Assembly (NCBI GenBank): GCA_002507565.1
Contig: MOXJ01000024.1
Span: forward strand, 1-41,770
Source: Candidatus Reconcilbacillus cellulovorans
Lineage (GTDB): Bacteria > Bacillota > Bacilli > Paenibacillales > Reconciliibacillaceae
DNA length: 41,770 nucleotides
Direction of reading: 5' to 3'
Below are positions 7,676 through 16,616 of this stretch, piece after piece. Position 1 is the stretch's first letter; every line of letters begins with the position of its first letter. Below the pieces are notes generated by a model that was not told the DNA's origin, made no database searches, and worked only from the letters and a program-made list of their open reading frames with translations. The translations under genes were made by a program, and so were the position numbers.

Positions 7676-7902
7676 CATTTAAAACTGTGGCGTTCCGAGG
7701 GGTGGCGTCCTGGAATGTCGTCGATCGTTCATTCGACAAAACTTCCCGGGGATCGACGACGGGAAGAAAAATCGAGTATGTGTGAAAGAATAGGCGATTA
7801 ATATTGATGAAAGCGTTTTTTTAAAGGATCAAAATTTGTAGAGCGGAAACAGGAAATTCGGGAACGATGTCGAATGGGATAAGGTAAAAGCGAGGTTTTT
7901 GG
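7676..7902 (+). promoter_or_regulatory. CRISPR leader of array 1
   Basis: About 225 noncoding, partly AT-rich bases between the serC terminator and the first repeat. Blocks shared with the leader of array 2, in the same order, are GTCGTCGATCGTTCAT, a CCCGGGGA-CGACGACG segment, GAAAGCGTTTTT, and GATGTCGAA near the repeat. This identifies both as leaders and sets the left side as the integration end. The shared blocks should include the array promoter and the Cas1-Cas2 anchoring site. No convincing -35/-10 pair was assigned by eye. Confidence 0.8.
7717..7760. repeat. Conserved inverted repeat inside leader 1
   Basis: GTCGTCGATC (7717-7726) and GATCGACGAC (7751-7760) are perfect 10-bp inverted arms 24 bases apart. 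The same dyad occurs in leader 2 with one changed base. Conservation in both leaders suggests a protein-binding site or a DNA bend needed for adaptation or array transcription. Confidence 0.7.
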
Positions 7903-10900
7903 GTTTGGATCGTACCTCGAAGGGATTGAAACGTCCCATTTTTTGGCGATCTTGTTATACAGGCATCTGAGTTTGGATCGTACCTCGAAGGGATTGAAAC
8001 TCAGCTTTGTTCGACTTAGGGCAAATTGATTCGGCGTTTGGATCGTACCTCGAAGGGATTGAAACTTTGTTATGGCGGTAAACTGTTACCGCCATAACGC
8101 TGGGTTTGGATCGTACCTCGAAGGGATTGAAACTTCCTTCCTGCTCCGCCCATAATAGGGCAGCAGGAAGAGTTTGGATCGTACCTCGAAGGGATTGAAA
8201 CTGGAAACCAACCAATCCTCAGCCTCTTTCCGCGTCCCGTGTTTGGATCGTACCTCGAAGGGATTGAAACCGGAGTTTACAAGCGTACCTTTTTTTACAA
8301 AGGTACGCGTTTGGATCGTACCTCGAAGGGATTGAAACAAGGAGTCCGCAATCGAACGCCATTTCGTCCGCGCCGGTTTGGATCGTACCTCGAAGGGATT
8401 GAAACAATCGTGCTCATCGACTGATGATTTTGGAAGAGGGCTTGTTTGGATCGTACCTCGAAGGGATTGAAACCAGGGGCAAATGTAACAGGTAACTGCC
8501 GTCTCCTCCGTTTGGATCGTACCTCGAAGGGATTGAAACGGTTGTAGCGTTTCCTATCAAAATGTTTGTTGTATTCCGTTTGGATCGTACCTCGAAGGGA
8601 TTGAAACTCGACTGCGGATGTCGCCGCGTAGCAAACCGTCTACGTTTGGATCGTACCTCGAAGGGATTGAAACCCGAATTGCTTGGCCATGCCGATGAGC
8701 GGACGTTGCTTGTTTGGATCGTACCTCGAAGGGATTGAAACATCTTAATTCCATTTTTGGTGGGTATGATCCTATTTAGTTTGGATCGTACCTCGAAGGG
8801 ATTGAAACATAAAACGGGGCTTTTATAAGAAAATAGAACAGGAGGAGGTTTGGATCGTACCTCGAAGGGATTGAAACTCAATCGCGGTTGGCTGAGCTGG
8901 AACAAAAACAAGCGTTTGGATCGTACCTCGAAGGGATTGAAACGCTGATTTTGTAAGGCATTTTGGTATAGAGGCTCTCCGTTTGGATCGTACCTCGAAG
9001 GGATTGAAACTCGGGCGACATCGTGGAGATCCGGCTCCTGGAGGAAGTTTGGATCGTACCTCGAAGGGATTGAAACTCGGATATTTGGGATCGGGTGAAA
9101 AGCAGTGTTTCGAGTTTGGATCGTACCTCGAAGGGATTGAAACTCAGGATGAAGTGAACCAAACCCATTATCACGTTGACGTTTGGATCGTACCTCGAAG
9201 GGATTGAAACCGGGAACGGGGTGACTGGTGATGGATCCGCGACTGGTGTTTGGATCGTACCTCGAAGGGATTGAAACTTCCGGGCCTCCGCGTGCGTCGT
9301 CGTCGCTGATTTTGGGTTTGGATCGTACCTCGAAGGGATTGAAACGCGGCCGGATCCGCGTCCAGGTCGCCGGTCATCGTTCGGTTTGGATCGTACCTCG
9401 AAGGGATTGAAACTGGGTGTCTGCTGCATGTCGCGATCTCATACGTCAGGTTTGGATCGTACCTCGAAGGGATTGAAACATTACGATTGATCGTCTGACT
9501 GTTGTTGCTGATGAGTTTGGATCGTACCTCGAAGGGATTGAAACGGAGTCCGTCTTCGAGGATACGTTTCCGGGTTTATGGTTTGGATCGTACCTCGAAG
9601 GGATTGAAACTCCTCCGTCCGGATATACTGCACGGATCCGGACGGAAGTTTGGATCGTACCTCGAAGGGATTGAAACTTCGAGTCGCCAGCCGGATCCAA
9701 AAAAAGTAAATAGGTTTGGATCGTACCTCGAAGGGATTGAAACCCTTAGAAAGGGATACTATCGATCCCGTTTTCGTTGTGGTTTGGATCGTACCTCGAA
9801 GGGATTGAAACTTTCAATTCGCCTTTAGCATATCATCCCCCCTTTCGCTGTTTGGATCGTACCTCGAAGGGATTGAAACCGGGGGCGGTCCAGGACTACG
9901 ATTATGTCGTCTTGGACCGTTTGGATCGTACCTCGAAGGGATTGAAACAAGCCGAACTATCGAGGCCAATTTCCGGCCCCTCATCGTTTGGATCGTACCT
10001 CGAAGGGATTGAAACTTGCGCCTGAGCGCACATAATCGTCCAGTATCTTCGGTTTGGATCGTACCTCGAAGGGATTGAAACTATGAAAAAATATGATATT
10101 CAGTGAAAAACGGCAAAAGTTTGGATCGTACCTCGAAGGGATTGAAACAAGAACAGGCGGCAGATAGCCAAGATAATCCGATTCTGTTTGGATCGTACCT
10201 CGAAGGGATTGAAACTTGGCGCAGTTTTTTTCTCCTCCACAGTGCTCCACCAGTTTGGATCGTACCTCGAAGGGATTGAAACATGGTTTTTGTTTTTCGA
10301 TTGTTCGGTTTAGTCTCGGGTTTGGATCGTACCTCGAAGGGATTGAAACGTCAAATGCCCCCCCAGACGATACACAGCTGAAAAGTTTGGATCGTACCTC
10401 GAAGGGATTGAAACGCCCAACGCGAGTTCGGGCTGCGTCAAAAGCAGCTTGGTTTGGATCGTACCTCGAAGGGATTGAAACCCGTTGTCATGGCTTCCTC
10501 CCTTTCTCCGCCGGTATTGTTTGGATCGTACCTCGAAGGGATTGAAACAGGCGCGGGAGGTTCGGCTTCCGCCTCGACAACAACCCCGTTTGGATCGTAC
10601 CTCGAAGGGATTGAAACAAGCTTGGCCGGATCGACGACACCGGTTACCGTATCCGTTTGGATCGTACCTCGAAGGGATTGAAACAGGTGCTCATCGACAA
10701 CAAGAACGGCCGCGTCTGGGAGTTTGGATCGTACCTCGAAGGGATTGAAACGCGGGCGAAGCGGAAGTCCATTTCGAGCTTCCGCTTTGTTTGGATCGTA
10801 CCTCGAAGGGATTGAAACTTGGGGCGCGTGGTGGTAATATTGACGTCCAGTATAGGCGTTTGGATCGTACCTCGAAGGGATTGAAACTCAAAACAACAAG

Positions 10901-11220
10901 CAGGTTCCGGGTGTCGACCCGGAAGTTTGGATCGTACCTCGAAGGGATTGAAACGCCCGCAGTCGTCCCGGTCGCAGCTCCACCGGCCGCAGTTTGGATC
11001 GTACCTCGAAGGGATTGAAACGCGTCCATGTCCAAATCGGCATACAAAAACTTGAGCGTTTGGATCGTACCTCGAAGGGATTGAAACCCCCGTCCATTCG
11101 ATCGAGGACGGGGAGGTGGAAATGTTTGGATCGTACCTCGAAGGGATTGAAACTTGTATTTTTATGGAAACAAAAAATAAAAAAAAGAAGGTTTGGATCG
11201 TACCTCGAAGGGATTGAAAC
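7903..11220 (+). CRISPR. CRISPR array 1: 50 repeats of 30 bp, 49 spacers
   Basis: The repeat runs GTTTGGATCG-TACCTCGAAG-GGATTGAAAC; the ATTGAAAC end is the usual 8-nt 5' handle of type I-B crRNAs. I counted 50 copies starting at 7903 and ending with the copy at 11191-11220. Unit steps are 65-69, so spacers are 35-39 nt. All copies read as identical, including the last one. The leader is on the left, so the newest spacers should be at the left. The array lies 15 kb from the cas genes and differs from array 2 by one fixed base (C at repeat position 16). Spacer 22 recurs in array 2. Several spacers, for example 3, 4, 6, 26, 43, 45 and 48, contain perfect inverted repeats. Confidence 0.98.
9346..9383 (+). 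repeat. Spacer 22 of array 1, identical to spacer 20 of array 2
   Basis: The 38-nt spacer beginning GCGGCCGGATCCGCGTCC and ending CGGTCATCGTTCG is identical, base for base and in the same orientation, to 37940-37977. The flanking repeats are of the array 1 type here and array 2 type there. Confidence 0.97.
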
Positions 11221-11517
11221 TTGTTATAAAAAGAAAGAGAGACGGCTTTCTTAATATCCTTACTTCCTATTCAATAAATTTCAGTAAATTACAAAAATAT
11301 CTATTGTGCATTCGCATTTTTCACAACCACGCATTCGGAAAACCATTCGAATCCCAAACGCCAAGTTCCCCGACTTAGAGCGGCCGTTCCAACAGACGGA
11401 AAAGGCGATCGTCCTGCGATTCGATATAATTATTCTGCTTGCCCCCCTCTTGACTCCGCGCGTTTTCCCCGTCCCCGTTGCTCTGTGCTATAATCAACTT
11501 TTGAGGTGACTGCTGCA
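11221..11517 (+). other. Intergenic region after array 1, with promoter of trmL
   Basis: No gene seen. The first 100 bases after the last repeat are AT-rich and carry no further repeat or recognisable trailer. A consensus -10 (TATAAT, 11489-11494) lies about 24 bases before the trmL start, but the -35 region is poor; the nearest TTGACT is too far upstream. Confidence 0.5.
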
Positions 11518-12108
11518 TTGCCGTTTCACATCGTTCTCGTCGAACCGGAGATCCCGGCGAACACCGGCAACATTTCGCGCACGTGCGCGGCGACGGGGGC
11601 CTGGTTGCATCTCGTCAAGCCGCTCGGCTTCCGCATCGACGATCGTGAGCTGAAACGCGCCGGACTGGACTACTGGCCGGCGGTGAAGCTTGAAGTACAC
11701 GAACATTTCGGTGAAGTCCGGGAAAAATTGTCTGGAGCGCGTTTCTTTTATACGTCGACCAAAGGGCTTGTTCCTTATACGGAGTTCAGGTATCGTCCGG
11801 GCGACGTTTTTGTATTCGGCAAGGAAACGAAAGGGCTACCCGAAGAACTGTTGCGTGAGAACATGGATTGCGTCATTCGCATTCCGATGGGGACGGCGGT
11901 CCGTTCACTCAACCTGTCGAATGCTGTCGCCATTGTGCTTTACGAGGCGCTGCGGCAGACGGGGTTTCCGGGACTTGTCCTTCGTGGGAAAGGAGTAGAC
12001 GGAACAGATGCGGACGAAGACGGAGCAGATACCGGCATGGGGGATAACGGACCAGCCGGTGCAGCAGGTCGCAGCCTCAGCGGAACCGCGGGCACCGATG
12101 CTTTCTGA
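11518..12108 (+). CDS. trmL: tRNA (cytidine/uridine-34-2'-O)-methyltransferase, SPOUT family
   Basis: 196 residues from TTG at 11518, chosen because AGGTGA lies 8 bases upstream; the GTG at 11506 overlaps that site. Residues 1-155 are a complete TrmL: HIVLVEPEIPANTGNI, then FGKETKGLPEELL and IPMGTAVRSLNLSNAVAIVLYEALRQTGF, which form the SAM-binding trefoil knot. It methylates the wobble ribose of tRNA-Leu. The last 40 residues (Asp/Gly-rich) are not part of the family and are encoded in the stretch that overlaps the next gene by 101 bases. This long tail may come from loss of an earlier stop. Confidence 0.9.
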   Translation: MPFHIVLVEPEIPANTGNISRTCAATGAWLHLVKPLGFRIDDRELKRAGLDYWPAVKLEVHEHFGEVREKLSGARFFYTSTKGLVPYTEFRYRPGDVFVFGKETKGLPEELLRENMDCVIRIPMGTAVRSLNLSNAVAIVLYEALRQTGFPGLVLRGKGVDGTDADEDGADTGMGDNGPAGAAGRSLSGTAGTDAF

Positions 12109-13027
12109 GGCGATGCCCGGATTGAAGGCGGCGGCCGATCCGACGAGCGATCCGACGACCGGTCGGATTGCCGAAGAGATTCCGCGCGTCGATTACGCGA
12201 TTATCGGCGGGTCGGGGACGTTTTCGATCGAATTCCCCGAGGATCTCGGGCGTTCCGACGTGCGTGTGCTGGCGCGTGACCTCGTGTTTGCGACGCCGTA
12301 CGGGCCGAGCCCGCGCATGAAACTGTTCGAGTGCGACGGCAAAAAAGCGTTGACGGTCCGCATGCACGGCTGGCGGCCGCCGGACGTGACGCGGGCGGCG
12401 GCGTCGCAGCAGTTGTTTTGGGTGTTGCGCGAAGCGGGGGTGCGGCACATTTTGGTCGAAGGCGGCGTCGGGAGTATCAATCCGCTTTTAGAGCTGCGCG
12501 ATTTCGTCGTCGTGGACGACTACATCGACCAGTCGATGCGCAAAGACGTCGGGCTGGGCGGCCCGTATCTCCTCATCATGCGGCAGGCCATCTGTCCGCG
12601 TTTGGCTGCGGTGCTGGCGGATGCAGCTTTTGAACGAGTCGAGCGCAATCGCGACAGGCCGAGGCGCGTGTTTCGCCGCGGGGTTTATCTCAACACGGAC
12701 GGTCGGCATTTCGAAAGTCCGGCGGAAATCCGTTTTTTCCGCGGACATGCGGATGTGGTAGGGCAGAGCCTTTGTCCGGAAGTCTACTTGGCGCGCGAAA
12801 TCGGCGCCTGCTATGCGGGTTTGTACATGGTGACTAATTACGCGGAAGGCGTCATCCGCGACTGGGAACATCGCGAGTTGGCCGACATTTTTTACGAAGA
12901 ATCGAAAACGGTCGGCAACATTTTGCTGGACGCCCTTGCAAACGTGAAAAACGACCAAAGCTCCTGCGGCTGTTCCAATTTGCGGAAACCGACGTTGTTG
13001 GTAGAACATTCTCGACCGAAAATATAA
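12008..13027 (+). CDS. MTA phosphorylase / purine nucleoside phosphorylase family protein
   Basis: 339 residues from the ATG at 12008, which has AAAGGAG 12 bases upstream. The phosphorylase domain begins near residue 61 (RVDYAIIGGSGTF). RMHGWRPPD, VRHILVEGGVGSINPLLE, DYIDQSMRKDVGL and YAGLYMVTNYAEGV follow the methylthioadenosine phosphorylase plan. Residues 1-60 are low-complexity and overlap the trmL tail in another frame, so the true start may be ATG 12098 or 12113. The family cleaves 5'-methylthioadenosine or inosine with phosphate in purine and methionine salvage. It diverges at the usual catalytic loops, so the substrate is uncertain. Confidence 0.75.
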   Translation: MRTKTEQIPAWGITDQPVQQVAASAEPRAPMLSEAMPGLKAAADPTSDPTTGRIAEEIPRVDYAIIGGSGTFSIEFPEDLGRSDVRVLARDLVFATPYGPSPRMKLFECDGKKALTVRMHGWRPPDVTRAAASQQLFWVLREAGVRHILVEGGVGSINPLLELRDFVVVDDYIDQSMRKDVGLGGPYLLIMRQAICPRLAAVLADAAFERVERNRDRPRRVFRRGVYLNTDGRHFESPAEIRFFRGHADVVGQSLCPEVYLAREIGACYAGLYMVTNYAEGVIRDWEHRELADIFYEESKTVGNILLDALANVKNDQSSCGCSNLRKPTLLVEHSRPKI

Positions 13028-13122
13028 AAAATATTGTGCTCGTCAGCAGGAATTCTATCAAAGCGTGGCGAATATAAGCTGTTGGTTGGCAGCCTGAATT
13101 CCTTGAGGAGGGGTGGTTCTAC

Positions 13123-13371
13123 ATGAAACCGGCAGGTGTTGTCCGTAAGGTCGACCAGCTTGGACGAATCGTGTTGCCGAAAGCGCTCCGCAAAAAGTAC
13201 AACATGAACGAAGGAGATCCCGTCGAAATTCTCGTGTCGGGCGACAACATCCTTCTGGAGCGCTATCGTCCGAAGTGTGTTTTCTGCGGTCATCCGGACA
13301 ATGTTCTCGAGTACAGAGAGAAAACCGTCTGCACGAATTGCATCAGCGAGTTGGCCCGGATGAGGTACTGA
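13123..13371 (+). CDS. abrB: AbrB-family transition-state regulator
   Basis: 82 residues. Residues 1-50 are the swapped-hairpin AbrB DNA-binding fold (VVRKVDQLGRIVLPKALRKKYNMNEGDPVEILV). Residues 52-75 contain two CxxC pairs (KCVFCGHP and VCTNCI) likely to bind zinc or to form a redox switch. The C-terminal pair is typical of AbrB from Paenibacillus-like species. AbrB represses stationary-phase and sporulation genes during growth. The ribosome site is GAGGAGGGG. The upstream region has an AGGAATTC...GAATTCCT inverted repeat (13048-13103) that could be an autoregulatory site. A bidirectional terminator follows. Confidence 0.9.
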   Translation: MKPAGVVRKVDQLGRIVLPKALRKKYNMNEGDPVEILVSGDNILLERYRPKCVFCGHPDNVLEYREKTVCTNCISELARMRY

Positions 13372-13390
13372 TCCGGACCCGTGAACGCAA

Positions 13391-13440
13391 AAAAACGTCC
13401 CGGCGCGCTCTGTCTGAACGGAGCCGCCGGGATGTTTTGT
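13391..13440. terminator. Bidirectional terminator between abrB and the small membrane protein gene
   Basis: CGTCCCGGCG (13396-13405) pairs with CGCCGGGATG (13425-13434), 10 bp including one G-U pair. It is flanked by A5 on the left and TTTTGTTT on the right, so it can stop converging transcription from both sides. Confidence 0.8.
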
Positions 13441-13441
13441 T

Positions 13442-13570
13442 TCACAGTCCTTTCGTCTTGTCGTCGTTGTAGGCGGCGGTCAGGATCGGAATGAGCAGGA
13501 GCCCGATCACCAGCATGACGAGCCAGAACGCCGTTCCTTTCATCAGATTGATGCCTTCCAGCCACTCCAT
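13442..13570 (-). CDS. Small single-pass membrane protein (42 aa)
   Basis: MEWLEGINLMKGTAFWLVMLVIGL and the rest contain one hydrophobic helix (about 12-32) and a polar tail ending AAYNDDKTKGL. The ATG at 13568-13570 is preceded by GGAGGAGG at 9 bases; an ATG three codons earlier overlaps that site. It has a strong ribosome site and its own terminator, so it is likely real. Function unknown. Confidence 0.65.
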   Translation of the reverse strand: MEWLEGINLMKGTAFWLVMLVIGLLLIPILTAAYNDDKTKGL

Positions 13571-13634
13571 CGACGCCATCCTCCTCCGTCCGTTTCTTAG
13601 GTCATTATACCTGATTTCGCGTCGGCCGAAAAAT

Positions 13635-14705
13635 TTATCGGAAGAACAGAAAATGCGTCGGCAACAGGCGCGGACGACCGTCGGACGGGCGGTTGACGAT
13701 CCGGCCCTCGAACACGAGGGTCGATGAGCCGCCGCCATCGAGGTTGTAGGCGTCGGAGATCCGCATTTGCAGCAGCAAGTCCTGCAGTTCGGGCAGCGTC
13801 GCGCCGGATGAACCGCGTTCGTCGTACCCGTCGACGACGACGAACATCAGCTGGTCGTTCCGGAAACGGCCGACGACGGTGCGCGGCGCCCGGCGCGGGC
13901 TCGTCAGCCATTTCGCCGGGATCGGCTCCTTTCGGCCGTCGCGCAGCAGGACCGGGGCGAAGCTCGCGCCGAACAGCGGATCGAGCCGATCGATGTCGGC
14001 CGCGGAGCGGTACGGCGTACCGACGAGGCGCATCGACCGGTTGAAGCCGACAAAAACGAGATCGTCCGCCGTGGGGTCGATACGCGTTATCCACCGACCG
14101 TCCAAAATCGTCGCGCCGAGCGGATATCTTCTGCCGGCGCGGTCGTCGGCAAATCCGCCGGCGTTGACGCCGGCCGTCGCGCCGTAGCGCAGCGCGGCGG
14201 AAAGCGTCGTTTCGGCGCCCGGCACCCGATCCTGGCCGAGCACCATGCGCGCGGCGGCCGAGGTTTTGAGCCGGACGCGCAGCGCATAGCCGTTGAAAGT
14301 ACCGGTCGAGAAGACGTACAGCTTCAGATCGCTGTTTGTCCCCGAGACGGTGCGGACCGGTCGACCGACAACGCGGGCGATGCGGTTGTCGAAAATGACG
14401 TCGGGCAGGCCGGATGCGGCCGCGGCGGTTTGTGCCATGACGGCGGCCGTTTTTGAGGTGCGTTCATACAGTTCATGAAATCGGCGAATCAGTTGTCCCG
14501 TCGTCTCGGCATCGCGCCGGGCTTCGTCCAACAAGCCGGACATGCGGGAGACGATCGGCTCGTCGATCGGGGCTGCCAACGGCGGAGGAGTCGTATCGAA
14601 CGCCGGAACGGGCAGCGACCAGTCGAGAGCGAGTATCACGGCCAACATCCCGGTGAACGGGGCGGACAAGAGCAACATCATCCGGTTGAACAGACGAATC
14701 GTCAT
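13635..14705 (-). CDS. Phosphodiester glycosidase (NAGPA domain) family membrane-anchored protein
   Basis: 356 residues. A membrane anchor is at about 8-28, a Pro-rich stretch follows, then a short coiled region (about 50-95). The NAGPA domain covers about 120-356 and has the signatures AGVNAGGFADD, VVDGYDERG, and YNLDGGGSSTLVFEGRIVNRPSDG near the C-terminus. Family members (exopolysaccharide biosynthesis proteins and uncovering-enzyme relatives) act on phosphodiester-linked sugars outside the cell. It starts one base after the stop of the upstream coiled-coil protein gene, so the two are co-translated. Substrate unknown. Confidence 0.82.
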   Translation of the reverse strand: MTIRLFNRMMLLLSAPFTGMLAVILALDWSLPVPAFDTTPPPLAAPIDEPIVSRMSGLLDEARRDAETTGQLIRRFHELYERTSKTAAVMAQTAAAASGLPDVIFDNRIARVVGRPVRTVSGTNSDLKLYVFSTGTFNGYALRVRLKTSAAARMVLGQDRVPGAETTLSAALRYGATAGVNAGGFADDRAGRRYPLGATILDGRWITRIDPTADDLVFVGFNRSMRLVGTPYRSAADIDRLDPLFGASFAPVLLRDGRKEPIPAKWLTSPRRAPRTVVGRFRNDQLMFVVVDGYDERGSSGATLPELQDLLLQMRISDAYNLDGGGSSTLVFEGRIVNRPSDGRPRLLPTHFLFFR

Positions 14706-14706
14706 G

Positions 14707-15141
14707 CTATTTCAACACTTCCAAGTTCTTTCTTAATTCTTCAAGTTGTTTTCGAACTTCTTCCATTTGGGTATAAAGCTGGTTGCTGTTGTCCGCCCGT
14801 GTGTTCGCATTATCCTTGACGAACGTCAACAATTGGTTGAGCGACTCGACTTTCGCTTTAAGCTCATCGATGTCGCGGTTGACGGAGTCGCGCAGTTCGG
14901 AGATTTGCGCGTCGTAGCGCGCTTTCAGCTCGTCGATTTGCGCCTGCGTGCGCGCGGCGACTTCGTTGGCGGTTCGTTCGCGCATCCGCTCGGCGTAGAT
15001 GATCGTCCCTGCGGCGCCGGAAGCGGCAAGGAGGAGCCATGCCAGAGCGAGAAGCAAGTACGTCCGCGCGGCCAGCCGGGAACGGGAACGATCGCGGTGC
15101 GGCTTTTTGATACGAAGATCGGCTTCGGCTCCAGATTCCAC
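14707..15141 (-). CDS. Membrane-anchored coiled-coil protein
   Basis: 144 residues from GTG (15139-15141) with GGGAGGGAAAAGG upstream. A basic cytoplasmic N-terminus (to about 25) precedes one membrane helix (YLLLALAWLLLAASGAAGTI). Residues 50-144 form an almost continuous coiled coil of heptads (IDELKARYDAQISELRD...QLEELRKNLEVLK). Its topology places the coil outside. It is the first gene of an operon with the NAGPA protein and probably tethers or organises it; this is inferred from linkage. Confidence 0.75.
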   Translation of the reverse strand: MESGAEADLRIKKPHRDRSRSRLAARTYLLLALAWLLLAASGAAGTIIYAERMRERTANEVAARTQAQIDELKARYDAQISELRDSVNRDIDELKAKVESLNQLLTFVKDNANTRADNSNQLYTQMEEVRKQLEELRKNLEVLK

Positions 15142-15189
15142 GTCCCTTTTCCCTCCCGGAAGCGTATTTTACCGCTCGTTCGGGCTTTC

Positions 15190-15218
15190 ATTATATCGCA
15201 TCTGCGGATACAATGGAA
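15190..15218 (-). promoter_or_regulatory. Promoter of the coiled-coil/NAGPA operon
   Basis: On the minus strand TTCCAT (15213-15218), 17 bases, then consensus TATAAT (15190-15195). The leader to the GTG start is about 45 bases. The -35 is weak. Confidence 0.45.
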
Positions 15219-15244
15219 CCGAGAAAAAACGGGAGAAGGATCAC

Positions 15245-16570
15245 ATGCGGATCTGGAAAAAAAGAGTGCCGCCTTCGCCGGAACAGCGGCTGTCGCGCGA
15301 CGCGGTCATGTCGCTCGTCGTCCATTTCTTTTACCAGTTCGGCGCGTCGATGTCCGGATTGTTTCTCAACCTCTACCTCTGGCGTCTGACCGAGGACTTG
15401 CGCGTCAGCGCATGGTTCAACCTGCTCGTATTCGCCGTGTCGCCGCCGGCGTTCGCCCTGGCTGGGAAAATCGCCAAACAGCGCGGCTGTATGGTCGTCT
15501 ATCGGCTGGGCATCGCGTTGACGGCTCTGTTTTACCTGATTGTGCTCGTTTCGCGCGAGCGCGTCGTTGACGCCTATCCGCTGTTTGGGCTGATGGCCGG
15601 CTTTTCGGGCGCTTTTTATTGGGCCGCTTATCTTACGCTGATGTACGACGTGTCGACGAACGCCAACCGCGTCAGGTATCTCGGTTATAACAACATCGCG
15701 TTTACGGCGGCGGGGCTGATCGGGCCGGTTGTGGCGGGATGGATCATCGCGGCGTCCGGCGGTTTGTCCGGCTATATGCTCGTATTCGCCGTCGCGTTTA
15801 TGATGTATGCGCTGAGTGCGGCCGGCAGTTTCCACATTCGCGGCGTGGAATCGAGGAGACAAGCGTATTATTTGAAGTATGCGGCGCCGCTGATGCGCAG
15901 GTCCCCGCTTTGGCGGAAGTCGCTTTATGGCTTTTGGATTTTCGGCTTGCTACAGGGGCTGATGTTGTTCCTGCCGAATATTCTGTTGTATCGGGCGATT
16001 CCAGACGAAGAAGCCGTCGGGTACGTCACCGCAGCTTGCTCCCTGGCGACGATCGCCGCCAGTTATGTGATCGCCCGCAAAGCGCAGGAACGCGCGGCGA
16101 GGGCCTATTTGTGGGCCGGGGCCGGCGGGTTTACGCTGGCTGCCGCACCGCTCCTGGCGGCGCCCGGTGAGGCGGCGGCCGTCGTGGCGTTCATGTTGTC
16201 GCATGCCGTTTGCGGGCCGCTTTTCGGCAATACGCTGTCGACGTATTATTACCGGCTGATGGGCGGTTTGCCGCTGAAGGGGCAGTTTCGCATTGAATCG
16301 ATCGTCGTGCGGGAAACGTTCGTCAACGCTGGGCGTGTCATGTCCATTTTCGCCATGATCGTCGCGGCGCCGCAACCGGACTCGCCGGCGCTCGTCCCGT
16401 TGCTGGCCGTCGTCTCACTGGCACAGTTCGGACTCGGGTATCTCGTCGATCGTCACGGAGCGGTCGATCTGCGTCCCGAAGCTGTGCGCCCCGATGCAGC
16501 CACTTCTTCGTCCGTCGCAAAAACTTCAAAAAACGCGCCGCCGAACTCTTTACAACCGCCCGCTAATTGA
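15245..16570 (+). CDS. Major facilitator superfamily transporter
   Basis: 441 residues from the ATG at 15245, preceded by GAGAAGG. About 12 hydrophobic segments are arranged in two halves around a central charged loop near residues 200-215. The N-terminal half has FFYQFGASMSGLFLNLYLWRL and YDVSTNANRVRYLGYNN, a pattern found in uncharacterised Firmicutes MFS permeases. The C-terminal 35 residues are soluble. Substrate cannot be assigned. It is divergent from the coiled-coil/NAGPA operon. Confidence 0.8.
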   Translation: MRIWKKRVPPSPEQRLSRDAVMSLVVHFFYQFGASMSGLFLNLYLWRLTEDLRVSAWFNLLVFAVSPPAFALAGKIAKQRGCMVVYRLGIALTALFYLIVLVSRERVVDAYPLFGLMAGFSGAFYWAAYLTLMYDVSTNANRVRYLGYNNIAFTAAGLIGPVVAGWIIAASGGLSGYMLVFAVAFMMYALSAAGSFHIRGVESRRQAYYLKYAAPLMRRSPLWRKSLYGFWIFGLLQGLMLFLPNILLYRAIPDEEAVGYVTAACSLATIAASYVIARKAQERAARAYLWAGAGGFTLAAAPLLAAPGEAAAVVAFMLSHAVCGPLFGNTLSTYYYRLMGGLPLKGQFRIESIVVRETFVNAGRVMSIFAMIVAAPQPDSPALVPLLAVVSLAQFGLGYLVDRHGAVDLRPEAVRPDAATSSSVAKTSKNAPPNSLQPPAN

Positions 16571-16616
16571 ATATAATCCTATGTAAATACTCGGATTAGA
16601 ATGGGAGAGAGAACGG

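Noticed and set aside
7955-11254. Long chains of ORFs with repeated MDRTSKGLK / FNPFEVRSK peptides across array 1
   Set aside because: They are translations of the CRISPR repeats in different frames, not proteins.
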